Assembly (NCBI GenBank): GCA_949825025.1 | Contig: OX463781.1 | Location: 35,977,537 to 36,041,536 of the forward strand | Direction of reading: 5' to 3' | Source of the DNA: Siphlonurus alternatus | Lineage: Eukaryota > Arthropoda > Insecta > Ephemeroptera > Siphlonuridae | DNA length: 64,000 nucleotides | Shown here: in pieces, positions 41,849 through 52,874 of the stretch | Layout of the letters: each line of letters begins with the position of its first letter | Numbering within the stretch: position 1 is the stretch's first letter | Notes under the pieces: model-generated | What the model saw: only the letters and a program-made list of their open reading frames with translations | Databases searched by the model: none | Told to the model about the DNA's origin: nothing | Position numbers and translations under genes: made by a program

Positions 41849-42148
41849 ATGAGATATATTAGAATGTGAAAATTTTAGTGCCTTAATCGAAAGAAGGGGT
41901 AAAAATATGGTACTGTGAATTTTTTCAGATTTTTCTGAGACTTGGGACTATTTTTAAAAAATTATTGAAAGTCTCTGCACTATGCTTTTTCTTAAGGCGG
42001 CACGCCCGTGACGTCATCAAAATAGACTTTCAATAATTTATTAAAAATAGTTCCAAGTCTCAGAAAAATCTGAAAAAATTCACAGTACCATAATTTTACC
42101 CCTTCTTTCGATTAAGCCACTAAAATTTTCACATTCCAATATCTCATT
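41849..42148. mobile_element. Hairpin MITE, family B variant
   Basis: Terminal repeat ATGAGATATATTAGAATGTG ... mirrored by CACATTCCAATATCTCAT. The interior shares CAGATTTTTCTGAGAC-TGGGACTATTTTTAAAAAATTATTGAAAGT organisation and a central GTGACGTCATC with the other family B copies, but its ends differ, so it is a sister family. Confidence 0.7.
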
Positions 42149-42168
42149 GCCAATTAACTATCCTGAAG

Positions 42169-42217
42169 GAAGGTTTTCACATGGATTTCTCAGTATCAAC
42201 CAGGTGAATACTGGGAT
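42169..42217 (+). repeat. Decayed fragment of 5S-SINE body
   Basis: GGTTTTCACATGGATTTCTC, then AGTATCAACC and GTGAATACTGGGAT, align with the SINE body block GGTTTTCCACGGTTCCCTC ... GCGAATGCTGGGAC of the intact copies. A Foldback-like element (42226-42965) has inserted immediately downstream. Confidence 0.45.
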
Positions 42218-42225
42218 GGATTGCT

Positions 42226-42965
42226 GAATCGCGGAAAAAAAACCCTCGGAAAAAAAACCCTTGTATTAAAAAACCCTTGAAAAAAAACCCTAGGAAAAAA
42301 AACCCTCGGGGATAAAAAACCCACGGAAAAAAAAAACCCTTCGCTGAAGGAGCAGCCCCAAGGAGCATTCGTGGCGTAGTAGCGCGGTAGCGAGGTTTCA
42401 CGGTGTGGGGAGCTCATCAAAATGTAGAAGTCTACGCGGCGATGTTGTGTATAGTAATTATCTGTATAGTAATTCCAACTGTGTTTTTAGTTAAAAATTA
42501 TTTTAAAAACATATTTTTTCTAACTTCGAATATTATATATTGGATATAAAATAATTAAAATAAAAAAGTAATAAAACAAAAAAAGTCGTCGTCCTACTCG
42601 TATTATTATTATATAACATATATAGACATAAAATGAACATTTGAAAATTATAATATCTTATAGGTTAAGTGATTCAATAATTATTATTAACATGACTAAT
42701 GAGACTAATCAGATATATGATATCTTATGTAATATATATTATTGGAACATTATAATGATAATCTGTCAAAATAGGAAAAAAAATACAAACGTGAAACCTC
42801 GCTACCGCGCTACTACGCCACGAATGCTCCTTGGGGCTGCTCCTTCAGCGAAGGGTTTTTTTTCCGTGGGTTTTTTATCCCCAAGGGTTTTTTTTCCTAG
42901 GGTTTTTTTTCAAGGGTTTTTTAATACAAGGGTTTTTTTTCCGAGGGTTTTTTTTTCCGCTTACC
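42226..42965. mobile_element. Foldback-like element with 8-bp target duplication
   Basis: Two long inverted arms (about 42231-42402 and 42790-42960) flank a 390-bp AT-rich, non-repeated centre. The outer part of each arm is a tandem series of about seven A6-A10 + CCC units spaced 12-19 bp; the inner part is a ~65-bp GC-richer stretch (GAAGGAGCAGCCCC ... CGTGAAACCTCGCTACC). GGATTGCT at 42218-42225 is repeated directly at 42966-42973. Long TIRs built of short tandem repeats plus an 8-bp duplication are characteristic of Foldback/Galileo (P superfamily) elements; long-TIR MULEs are the alternative. There is no transposase; the open frames here (FFPRVFFQGFF and so on) are translations of the arm repeats. 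Confidence 0.75.
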
Positions 42966-43251
42966 GGATTGCTATAATATAGACCATGGTTGCCCCGGTT
43001 TGGAATTATAATAAGGGACTCACAAAATAAGTCCACGAAGAGGAGCCAGGATGTTAAAGTCAAATGTCAATTGTGACTATAAGTATACCCTACAAAAGGG
43101 TTCAGTTAAGTGGAAAAAAAAATAACTTTAACTGAGATAAATGTTAGTCAATTAAAAATACAAGTAATAATTTTTGCAAAGAATTATTTCTTTATAATTA
43201 TATAATTATACTAAGCTTGCATATTTTATTTTGTACAATTGCCACTTTTTA

Positions 43252-43254
<3 letters not shown>

Positions 43255-43311
<57 letters not shown>
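43255..43311. repeat. (CT)n microsatellite
   Basis: About 28 CT units followed by poly(A). Confidence 0.95.
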
Positions 43312-43312
<1 letters not shown>

Positions 43313-43728
43313 AAAAAAAAAAAACTAAACTTGCATACTTTCTTTGGCACGAAGAGTGAATAGAAATTACTTCATTTAAATCTACTTCTTGCAAAGCATT
43401 GCTGCTTCATGTGCTTATATTATAATATATACGTACAGTTTATGGCAAACAGATCGAGAAGTAACTCTGGCCATTATTTTAATGAACTACTCGCGGGTTA
43501 ATTTACAGTTACTGCTTCCGTAGTTCGATAAATTAGTGAGTATAAATAAATATATAAGATAATCGTGCAGAAGCAATATATATATACAACAGCATTATAT
43601 TATATAGCTTTTAACAATATATTTATTATGTACAATAGTGGGTTGTTTGGCTAATCACACGCTTGCTGTGCAATTCATAAATCACTAAAACTTTCATATA
43701 CGATGATGCATGATACACCTTTCCATTC

Positions 43729-43729
43729 T

Positions 43730-43786
<57 letters not shown>

Positions 43787-43805
43787 ATCTCTTCTTCTCT
43801 ATCTC
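43729..43805. repeat. Imperfect (CT)n microsatellite
   Basis: CT repeats broken by TTT and TAT variants. Confidence 0.9.
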
Positions 43806-44802
43806 TATATATACTGTATCTCTCCTACACAATAGTTGTCTGATGAACCCGACCGACTTACTGATAATTATAAGCTATTTATTATATCCCTCTACAATTA
43901 GTATATTTCCTTTTTTTTATTTGCAAGAATTAATTACAAACACAATATCTTATATGATATTTAGTTTAACTATTTTCTTTCATTCTTAATTTAAATTAAT
44001 ACAAATAGATCTCAATGTAATGGGCTCTAAAAGAAAAATTATGCTGATGTGCATGATGCTGCTGCAATATTTGAATACCAAAATAAAAATAAAGTTGATC
44101 TCATTTTGTTCAGAGAATGTTAATATTATAATAGAAAGCAGTATAACAAATATATAAAAAATCAAAATGCGAACCTGCTAATGCTTTTAATTTTTTTTTA
44201 TGATTTTTAAATTTAATTTTCTTATTTTAATAATTAAATTAATGAAATAAAATACAAAAATAAATGTGTGATTAAAAAGAAATTTAAGATCAATTAAAGA
44301 AATAGGCTACAAATTTTTGTTACATTCAAAAAGTAAAGAAGTCCCATTATAATTAATGTAAAATATATTGAAGTGGCGATAAATATACCATCAAAAGAAA
44401 TTTGTATACTTAAAATTTGATGTGTTTGAAAAATAATGTGAGGAATTTTAATTATTTTGTGAAATCAGTATTTTTGTTGCGTAATTTGTTATTTCTCGTT
44501 ATCATTTAATGTATATAAAAATTAACATTCTTGTATTGATTTAATATGTAAATAAGATTTTACAAGGTGTATAAATAAGGTTTTACTACCAATGCTGGAC
44601 AAAAACCTACATGAAATTTTTGTATTGTATTTATGCATATTTGGATATTAAAATAAAGAATTTAATCAATTCCGCTGATTACAGACCTATTAGTGGAATA
44701 TGAAAAATTTCTAAGAGAAATTGTTGTAAAAAATTAAATGTATGATAATTTCGAGTTTGTAAAAAAAAAAAAAAAAAAATCTATATTTTTTGAAGCCTCC
44801 AA

Positions 44803-44990
44803 CACTTTTAAAATCGTGATGCAAAATCTTCTTACGTCATAGTCTTGCAAATATTTAACACGCAAGCATAGGGAAATGCGTTGCATGAATATGACGTCAC
44901 AGCGTCTTTCCTTTCTATTTTGAGGATATTAGAGGGCTAAAAAATCCGGAAAAATTGACAATGCAGTACATAATTCGAGGTGCACTATCC
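44803..44990. repeat. Family A MITE next to the transposon
   Basis: CACTTTTAAAATCGTGATGCA near the left, GACGTCA at 44892-44899 and the family tail (GGAAAAATTGACAATGCAG, TATCCAAATA). It runs into the (TTTA)n array. Confidence 0.6.
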
Positions 44991-44997
44991 AAATAAG

Positions 44998-45200
<203 letters not shown>

Positions 45201-45307
45201 TGCGTTGTCCATTCTTATATTTATTTTTCAATTTCAAAACCATCTTATTTATATATAATTATATTATAATAAATTTGTATGACAATTTTTTATATATACG
45301 TGCTAAT

Positions 45308-45325
45308 TTAAGGGCCCGATCTAGT
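45308..45325 (+). repeat. Left TTAA plus 14-bp terminal inverted repeat
   Basis: TTAA at 45308-45311 followed by GGGCCCGATCTAGT. It matches the right end exactly in inverse orientation and sets the left boundary of the transposon. Confidence 0.85.
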
Positions 45326-46213
45326 TGGAACGGCCATAAGGAAAAAACAGTGTTTTCTATCAGTTCTGTAGGGTACAATATTTGCTTCACAAAAAATTAA
45401 AAAACTTCATTGAAAAGAGGAGACTGATATGTAGTCCGCCAATGGATTTGTTTTTACACCACGACCACCAATTAATTTTAATTTAATGATTAAAAGTGGT
45501 AAAAGAGTGTCAATTTTACTTCATCATAACACTTTTAAAAAAAAATAATTTCAACAATAGGGTCGAATAGCGGCGTAGAAAATGTTGTCGGCTTTAATAT
45601 AGTGTACGCTGAAAGTGTTAATTTATATTATTAAATTTACTGGAACTTATAGACTAGAGCTACTTTTTTGCAATTTCTGGTTCCTAAAACCACTGAATGC
45701 AGCGCTGTGCGGAATTGCGGAAATATGCGAAATACTGAACTACAAGTGCGGCCGAGAGAGAGGAGAAGGGAGAGCCGAGAGAGAACAATAAAAGAATTCA
45801 TCTGCCTGCAGTCTTCTCGCGGTCAACCCTTCCCCAAGCCTTATCTTGCTTTACCATCATTGTCTCGCTCCTAAGCTCTATCTTTGCTTCTAACTTGACT
45901 TTGAAGAGAATTCAGTATATTGTTATGCTGTATAAGTATAGAGGAACATCTGAAGGTACATTATTGCCTAGAATGAAAAAAAAAAATTACTTTTTGAGCT
46001 TTCAAATCTGTATCCATGGTATGGTGGCTACAAGGAAATCAATGACGTATGTATGCAGCTGTAAAAGCGAAGGGTTGTTGCCCTATGTGGTGGTTGGATC
46101 CAATGCGACTCAGCTGGTCAGTTAGCAGCGAGATGGCTCGCTGTCCAGTTCATAATTTTCTTACAAATTTTTACTTCAATTAAAAAAATATATATAATTG
46201 CAAAACGTAAATT
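45326..46213 (+). promoter_or_regulatory. 5' leader of the transposon
   Basis: About 890 bp between the left TIR and exon 1. The segment 45,690-45,880 is GC-richer and purine-rich (GAGAGAGGAGAAGGGAGAG) and is the likeliest promoter zone. Short open frames here have no recognisable domain. Confidence 0.3.
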
Positions 46214-46435
46214 ATGGGGAGAAAGAAAACTGCAAAGACAAAAGGTTTATGTGAGTTCCGAAAGAAACGAAGGCGACCAGAATGTTTATCAAAAAAGAAA
46301 ATTGAACTAGTAGTGCAAAGTGTAGAAGACGGCTACGAGAACTTTACTGTAGTCAACATTGGCTCGGACACGAAGGACAATGACGCAACTTCAGGAGCAG
46401 CAACATCTGCACAGCACGATGGGAGGACAAAACCG
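46214..46435 (+). CDS. Transposase exon 1 (basic N-terminus)
   Basis: Encodes 74 residues beginning MGRKK, followed by a cluster of Lys/Arg (KTAKTKG, FRKKRRRPE) that could act as a nuclear localisation signal or DNA contact, then an acidic and Thr/Ser-rich stretch. The ATG is chosen because the basic start is typical of this family and an in-frame phase-0 donor CCG|GTATGT follows at 46435/46436. The open frame runs on only three codons into the intron before TAA, which supports the splice site. No upstream exon is needed, though short open frames at 45668-45874 and 45895-46125 lie in the leader. Confidence 0.7.
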
Positions 46436-46585
46436 GTATGTACTTAATTCTATAATTATTTCAATTAAGTAGCTATAATTAATATCATAAGACCTAATGT
46501 TAGATACCTTTTAGAGCACTACTATAATTTTGAAATGGGGAAGAATACAAACAAAATACAATATGTGAGCATTAAAAGATTAATA

Positions 46586-46625
<40 letters not shown>

Positions 46626-48131
46626 TAATATTTATAAAATAAGGATTAGCATGTAGTCACAATGTATTAAATTATATTTAATGTAAATAAATAAATAAAA
46701 ATGATTGTGATTGATGATAGGAGATGCAGAAATTATAAAAAAATACTTGAAAAACCTGACTATTATTAACATAATTAAAATTAAATTTATATTCATTAAG
46801 CCATGTGGATGTAAATTTAATTTCTTCAATATGTTTGTAATGAAATGTTCGTTTTCTTGAACTACAAAAAAAAAAAAAAAAAAAAAATAATTAAAGAGTT
46901 TAGAGAGTAAATAGGTGCAAAGGAGTGACTATAAAATAATAAATATAAAGTAAATGAAGAATTCAAAATCGCAAATAAAGATCGAGCTGCATATTGTTTT
47001 ACGTCAATAAATTAATCAGCGCTATCAGCGGTACTATAAAACTCAAATTATTTATACCCACCCACCTTGTCAATAATATATTTAATTTATAAGGTATGTA
47101 TAATACAATAAAACTTGGATTTTTTTAGCTACAAAAATAAATTTATATATAGTATATGTACAGTATTATTGATTAGATAATGAAACTAAGACATATTATT
47201 ATATATTAATTAAAATTATTAAGTAAGGTCAAGCATGGCACAGTGCACTGACCGGTTCTCGTTAGATCACCAAAGTCAGGCTCCGTCGCGCGTGGTTAGT
47301 ACTTGGATGGGTGACCATTTCAAGTAAAAATTACGTTGCTCCTTCTCTTGGATAAATTCGACTCGCTTTTCACACAGTGCAGCGATGCACTTGTGTGTGG
47401 TTCCCCAGGCTTTGAATATCACTTTCGTCCATTGATAAAACGTAGAGTTGTCCGTCCTTACTCAGGTTTTCCACGGTTCCCTCAGTCTCACCTCAGCAAA
47501 TGCTGGGTGCGTAACAGGCCGTGACCGCCATCCTTTGCCTACCTTATCCCTACCCATTACCGCGCGATTATCCTTGTAAAAAAAATACCAAAAAAATATA
47601 TGTAATGATAAAATACCATAAAATTTAATTTTTATGTTGAACATCATGCAGGAAGTAAGTCTCACAACATATGTTATACTTTAATTTAATCTTTATAACA
47701 ACAAAATAAATACTTGGAAAATAAATGCTATTACTTAATCTATTAATTATAAAATAAATATTTATACTAAACTTTAATAATCATAATAATTAATGAATTT
47801 CTATATAATTTAAATACGCTTTAAAGATGTTTTTTTTTTATTTATTTATTTTTGTCACAAAATTTTATGCGACGAATAACATTTGTTGTCATTTTGTTTC
47901 TCGTCTTTAGTCCTCTTATTTTGCACCAGTTTTGGAAGTAAAAAGTTTATATATATAGGTTTAGACGTGTAAAGGTTGAGCTGATGATGAAATTTTTCAA
48001 CTAGTGTAATTTATACCAGGGATAATAACTATATATTGTACTATTATTAATAGTTATAATATATTATTCTCAAATTTTTATAATCATGCATCTACATATT
48101 TTGTACAATAATATTTTTTTATGTGTTTCAG
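46436..48131 (+). other. Transposase intron 1, invaded by a 5S SINE
   Basis: A 1.7-kb AT-rich intron between donor GTATGT and acceptor TTTCAG. It holds a (TA)n run near 46590-46621, a poly(A) tract near 46866-46887 and a near-complete 5S-headed SINE (47225-47598). The rest is featureless AT-rich sequence. Confidence 0.65.
47225..47598 (+). mobile_element. 5S-rRNA-headed SINE (SINE3-type), copy 3
   Basis: The head carries the internal 5S rRNA promoter region: GTTAGATCACC, then AAGTCAGG, and GGTTAGTACTTGGATGGGTG, as in eukaryotic 5S rRNA. The body (GTGTGTGGTTCCCCAGGCTTTG, CAGGTTTTCCACGGTTCCCTC, AACAGGCCGTGACC, ATCCCTACCCATTACC) is shared with the copies at 26745 and 61469, and it ends in an A-rich tail. 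Non-autonomous; pol III-transcribed and dependent on a LINE in other species. This copy sits in intron 1 of the transposase, so it arrived after the transposon. Confidence 0.85.
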
Positions 48132-48986
48132 TGCGATGCAGGTGACAGAACATGCTTGGCAACATCTTCCTCCACAGCTAGCGTCCACACTCCAACTCTG
48201 TGCACCCCCGCAACCACAGTGCTTGACAGCCCCGACTTGACACCTCGACCTGATGTTATCAATTGCTCAATCGCTTCATCATCGTGCGATGAATTGCTGA
48301 ATGATACCACCCTCGACAGTCTGGGTGTATCAGTGTTGCCTGCTACTCCGCCTCGATTACCACGGCCAAATGACACTGCCCCACAAGACGTAGCAACTGC
48401 CACGCAGCCAGAATCATCCAGTGCAATTAGGTCAAACAATCAAAAACGCAATGTAACCCCAGGAGAAGATATCAGTGGGCGTAGATTAGTAAACATAAAA
48501 TATGTATTTAAAAATCTGAAGGAAAGACACATGCCTTTTGACTGTGGTATAGAACATATGGATCTAATTGGTGAAACAAAGATTGGATTAAAAAGCTGCT
48601 TTAAATTTAAATGCAGCATGTGCAATGAAATATTTAGGATTTGGAGCGAAGATCCACAAGAAAAGAATAAAATGGACGTGAATACTGCTGCAGTGATGGG
48701 AGTTATAAGCACCGGCATTGGTTACACGCAGTTCACGGAGATGATCGGTGCTCTCAACATGCCGTGCATGAGCTCCTCGACGTATCAGCACTACCACGAC
48801 ATAGTCGCCGCCGGCCTGAACGACGCGGCACTCAAGGAGATGATTGAGGCGGGGGAGGAGGAGTATCGGCTCGCGGTAGAGGCGGGTGACTTGTGCGAGG
48901 ACGGCGTCCCATTCATTACCGTCGTAGTAGACGGCGCCTGGCTCAAGCGATCATACAGAGCTAACTTCTCATCACTACTTGGCTCC
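48132..48986 (+). CDS. Transposase exon 2 (linker and first half of DDE domain)
   Basis: Encodes 285 residues. The first ~110 are a low-complexity Ser/Thr/Pro-rich linker. The Mutator-like domain begins around GRRLVNIKYVF and continues with FDCGIEH, GETKIGLKSCFKFKCSMCNE (a Cys-x2-Cys pair, likely zinc-binding), GVISTGIGYTQ, and LNMPCMSSSTYQHYHD, all of which fit the family's block order. It ends with the first catalytic Asp in VVVDGAW and the SYRANFSSLLGS block, cut by a phase-0 GTAAGT donor. An open frame extends eight codons further into the intron before TAA. From about 48,700 to the end of the exon G+C at third positions rises sharply compared with the AT-rich first part. Confidence 0.82.
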
Positions 48987-49736
48987 GTAAGTACTTGCTA
49001 TTTGTAATAATTTTTTCCTTTCAACCTTAAATAATAGATCAGTGTTAAAACAATGAACAGCAATTTTTTATATCAATATATATCATTTTGGCATTATTAT
49101 AATTAGAAATTTTAATATATTTATAAGAAAAAAAAAATAAAAAAAGATACAAGGCCTGGTCACTCTTGAGTTTATAACCACCTACAAAAATGTTTATAAT
49201 GAATTCATAAATGACTCGTGACATGTTGCTAAAATATTAAAAAGAATCTAATTAATAAATTTAAATATTTTGAAAAAAATTTAAGTCATTTATTTTTAAA
49301 TTTATCAAGCAGTCAATTCATTTTTATTTATTTACTTGTTTAACTATTTATTTATTTTTTCATTTATTTATTTATTCATTCAATAACTAATTTATTTATT
49401 TACTTCTTTGTACTTCTTTATTTGTTTACTTCTTTGTTTGTTTTTTTCTTTTCTTACTTACGTTCTTATTTACTTATTCAATTGCTGAGTGATGAAAAAA
49501 ATGTTCATGCTATTCAATATTTTTTTAATGTGTTCTAAAATTCTGAAATAATTAAAAATAAATATATATTCACTCATACCAATCCAATGGCGAAAAAAAC
49601 ATTGCAGGTAGCTTGTTCTACAATGTTTAACTGGTAACGAACTGTAGCAATAATGTTTTCTCCACTTCTGATTGGTGGGCTCTTACTCGTTATCATATTA
49701 ATGTATATTAAAAACTAATTTATAATATATTTTTAG
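48987..49736 (+). other. Transposase intron 2
   Basis: A 750-bp AT-rich intron with GTAAGT donor and TTTTAG acceptor. It contains a degenerate (TTTA)n-like stretch at about 49320-49470 and nothing coding. Confidence 0.65.
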
Positions 49737-51934
49737 GGGTTCATCGCTGGGTATCGCACTGGACGCGTCCTCTATTCAGGGATCCGCAGCAAGTTCTGCA
49801 TGATCTGCCATCGAGCCTACGTGAAAGACGAAGAACCTAAACACACAACTGCATAAAAAATTGGGGGAGAGATCAAAGTTCGTCTAGTATGGAGGCAGAC
49901 ATAATAGTTGCAGGGTTCTCTCAAAGTGAAAAAACACATAAATTACGGTACAAATTTGTGATTGGAGATGGTGACAGCAGCGTAACCAAGAAATTATTAG
50001 AGGTTCACCCGTACAAAGATGTTGATATTGTAAAGATTGAATGCAAAAATCATTTGTACCGCAATTTCTGCAATAAATTGCGAGACGTTGTGGCTGGGAG
50101 TAAGAATGGACCTGTGCTGCTACGGCAAAAATTAGGAGGAAAAATAATGAAAATTCGTTCCATTATTTCCAAATCAGTACAAAAACGAAAATCGCAAGAG
50201 AGTCCAATAGAAGAAAAAACTTCCCAGCTACGTGATGACATTATGAACTCCACCGCTCACACGTTTGGTGACCACTCAGCTTGTGACGACACGTGTACTG
50301 GCAACAAAGAGGGTGCAGTTAATATTGTACCAGAACTGAAAGAATGTGGGATGTGGGATAAAATTTCAGCACCATTGCGCAGGATGGCACACAACAGTCG
50401 CAGTCTCATATTTGATGTTGATAACAGTCTAGTTGAAGGTGTGAATGCACTTGCAGCAAAACTGGTAGGTGGCAAACGTATTTTGTATTCCAAGTCATAC
50501 TGGGCGAGAATAAATGGTACTGTTGTCAGTTTTAACTCAAATGGAGCATTGCAATACAAACTACACAAGTCTATGTACAAGCAAAATAGCCCTGGCACCC
50601 ACACCAAGCGTTTAGAAGCAACGAGAAGACGAAAAAATCGTCCCTTGAAAGCGCCAAGCCGCCGCAGAAATTTATTCAGAGCTGACCGTGTAAATAACCC
50701 GGACTACGGAGAAAATGCATCAAAACCTTATCTGGAGGGCGCTGAACTCACTGCGGCGTGCGAGACGTTTGAGCTGTCATTGAAAATGACTGCAGAGGAA
50801 ATTGTCAGATTTGAACTCAAAACACGCTTACAAGCTCAATGTGAAGCTTGGGTCAACCGTAGGAGAATCAACGTAACCTCATGTCAGTTTGGTGACATAT
50901 GCAAAATGTTACCATCAACCTTGTGTAACAGTGTATTACACCAGAAACTGTACACTGATCTCAGCACAAAAGAGCCAATAGTGTATGGAAATACGCACGA
51001 AAAAGACGCTATTGCTGATTTACAAGAATTCCTAAGAAAAAAATTTGGTGCCTATGTCACAATTGAAAAAGCAGGCTATTTTATAGACTTAATTCATAAT
51101 TTCTTAGGAGCTTCCACTGATGGATCAGTAATAATTATTGAAAAAGGAAAAAAAGTTAAAAAGGGCATAGAAGTAAAATGTCCTTTTTCTGCACGCTTCA
51201 CGACTCCAGAAGAAGCAATATTGGAGCGTAAAGTAACCTTCTGGAATTTGAACAAAGACGGATCAATAGGGGAAATCAATAAAAATCATAAGTGGTATTA
51301 TCAAATCCAAGGACAGCTCCATATTACTCAATTCCCTCAATGCGTATTTGCTATATGGACGCCACATGAACCTTACATCAAGGTAGCATTCATTGATCGT
51401 GACGACGATTTTTGGCGAGAAAAAATGGAGGAGAAACTCGTGAGCTTCGCAAGAGACTGCTTGTTCCCGGAACTGGTTGATTCAATGCGTGCCCGCAAAC
51501 AGAAAATGCGTAATCCTCCCTATAGACTCGAAGCGCATGCTGCCATGCTCGCAAACAGAGAGCAGAAACGTATAGAAAAAGAAGCAAAGCAGAAACAAAA
51601 GGCGGAGAAACTTGCAGCAAAACTTGCAGCTCAGAATTCCGACCATCAAAACAAATTGTCAAATCAAGAAAAACAACAAGCCACCATACCTGTGAGTGAG
51701 CGAGTATGTGCGCAATCAAAAGAGCGAGCAAGCAAGGAAACCAGCAAGCGAGCGAGACAACGAGCCATCAATACCGCCCCCAGGTTTCCGGACGAAGAGG
51801 AACATATTATGCAATTCATGGAAGTGAGTCCACGAGAGAGCGACAGTGAACCCGTCCGTCGAACAAGCCAGCGAATACAGGACAAGCAACCCAGCAAGCA
51901 ATCAGAGAAAAAAAAACAAACAGACAAAACATAA
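49737..51934 (+). CDS. Transposase exon 3 with frame break; rest of DDE domain + YqaJ nuclease
   Basis: From 49737 the frame gives GFIAGYRTG and KFCMICHRA, standard family blocks, then reaches TAA at 49854. The correct continuation (CIKNW, then the conserved SSSMEADII block) lies in the -1 frame and stays open to 51934; the ATG at 49889 is an internal Met, not a natural start. Removing one AC unit from ACACACAAC at 49841-49849 would explain the shift. Numbered from 49889: second Asp at D27/D29; Glu candidate E183 followed by AAKLVGGKRI; H129/C132/C136 may bind zinc. The YqaJ domain spans about residues 360-500, with Y366-G367 and E371, D411 in GASTDGS, E428-V-K430 in GIEVKCPF, and Q472/Q474/Q476 in YYQIQGQLH, so the nuclease site looks intact. 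Residues ~530-681 are Lys/Arg/Gln/Ala-rich, probably helical and DNA-binding. Stop TAA is followed by AATAAA at 51938-51943 and 51964-51969. Confidence 0.88.
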
Positions 51935-51937
51935 AGA

Positions 51938-51969
51938 AATAAATAATCAATATGTATATTAGAAATAAA
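51938..51969 (+). terminator. Polyadenylation signals of the transposase gene
   Basis: AATAAA occurs at 51938-51943 and 51964-51969, within 40 bases of the stop codon. In such AT-rich DNA the hexamer is frequent, so position is the main support. Confidence 0.45.
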
Positions 51970-52874
51970 ATTTAAATTTTAGTAATTAGTAAAATTATAA
52001 ATTTTGGTGCATTTTTATGTAAATAAATAATTTTCCATTTTTGATACGTGTATGTAAAATTGAAAAAATTAAAATTTTATTAAAATATTTTTTGTGAATT
52101 ATCACTGAAAATTGTAAATATGAATAAATCGAGAGAAATTGTTTATTTGTTAATTTGCACTTTTTTTTAAAATAACCAATTTACCTTTCCTTTATTTACA
52201 TTGTTTGATTGTTAATTAAATTAAAATATTAATTTAATAACATATTCGGTGACATTTACTATACTTTCACAAGATGTAATAATCGTAAATATTTTTTTTA
52301 TTTAATTTTCAATATACATAATTATATTAATTATACACACAAAAATTACTGTCTTAGAAACTTGGTGAAATAGAGAAAATTTCCATTTTTCTAACTATAA
52401 AAAATATATAAATAATATTATTCTCTAAAAGTCTCAGATCACTGCTAGAGTATTTTCTTGCACAGAGAAATAAACAATCAAAATTATAAACCTTTTTGAC
52501 AGCGGTTCATTTTATGGCTTTCTCCTCCCCTAACAGCAAGTGCAGAAACACTCTATTGTGCTCTAAACAACAATACCAGCAGTTTAGTGGACGCTACCCA
52601 TCTCAACAATGACATGTTTATGAATACAAAATTCGCATAATCAATAACATCTCATATACGCAAAAAGTACCAATCTAATTGTTTAGAGCTGCATTAAATT
52701 GAATTTTTCATTAAAAAATAGGCCAAAGTCATTTTTTTCCCACGTCTCTGTGACTTTTCTTTCCAAATATATAAATGAAGAAATGTGGTGAGGAGCAGCT
52801 AAAGCTGGTTTTTCCTTTTAAGCTGAAAAACCGCGTGGTTGCCTACATTTTGCCGCGTGGGGTGTTTTCCCTCT

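Larger units (their letters stand above)
43064..44802. other. AT-rich sequence with CT microsatellites
   Basis: No gene or element beyond the listed repeats is recognised. Confidence 0.4.
46214..51934 (+). pseudogene. Mutator-like transposase/YqaJ nuclease gene, three exons, frameshifted
   Basis: Three exons join in phase 0: 46214-46435, 48132-48986 and 49737-51934, giving a product of roughly 1,090 residues if exon 3 is read across its frame break. Order of domains: a basic N-terminus starting MGRKK; a Ser/Thr-rich linker; the Mutator-like DDE transposase domain (the type found in many invertebrate repeat proteins), split over exons 2 and 3; a YqaJ-type PD-(D/E)XK nuclease domain; a Lys/Arg/Gln-rich tail. 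Candidate DDE residues are Asp in VVVDGAW (codon 48930-48932), Asp in IGDGDSS (about 49967) and Glu in NSLVEGVNA (about 50435). The role inferred is cutting and joining the element's ends; what the nuclease does in transposition is unknown. All sites are GT/AG: donors after 46435 (GTATGT) and 48986 (GTAAGT), acceptors TTTCAG and TTTTAG. One lesion is visible: between 49841 and 49853 the frame moves by -1 (see exon 3). Most likely an inactivated copy, although an assembly error in the short AC run is possible. Confidence 0.85.

Noticed and set aside
42231..42350. CRISPR-like array (A8CCC units)
   Set aside because: Units and spacings are irregular and low-complexity, mirrored as an inverted arm, in a eukaryotic setting.
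42177..42982. FFPRVFFQGFF-type proteins
   Set aside because: They read the tandem A8CCC arm repeats of the foldback element and appear symmetrically on both strands.
48128..48797. Minus-strand open frames opposite exon 2
   Set aside because: Shadows of the transposase exon; no independent domain or splice signals.
49889..51934. Stand-alone 681-residue gene starting at ATG 49889
   Set aside because: The Met sits inside the conserved SSSMEADII block, and family sequence continues in the same frame upstream to 49841. It is an internal residue exposed by the frame break.
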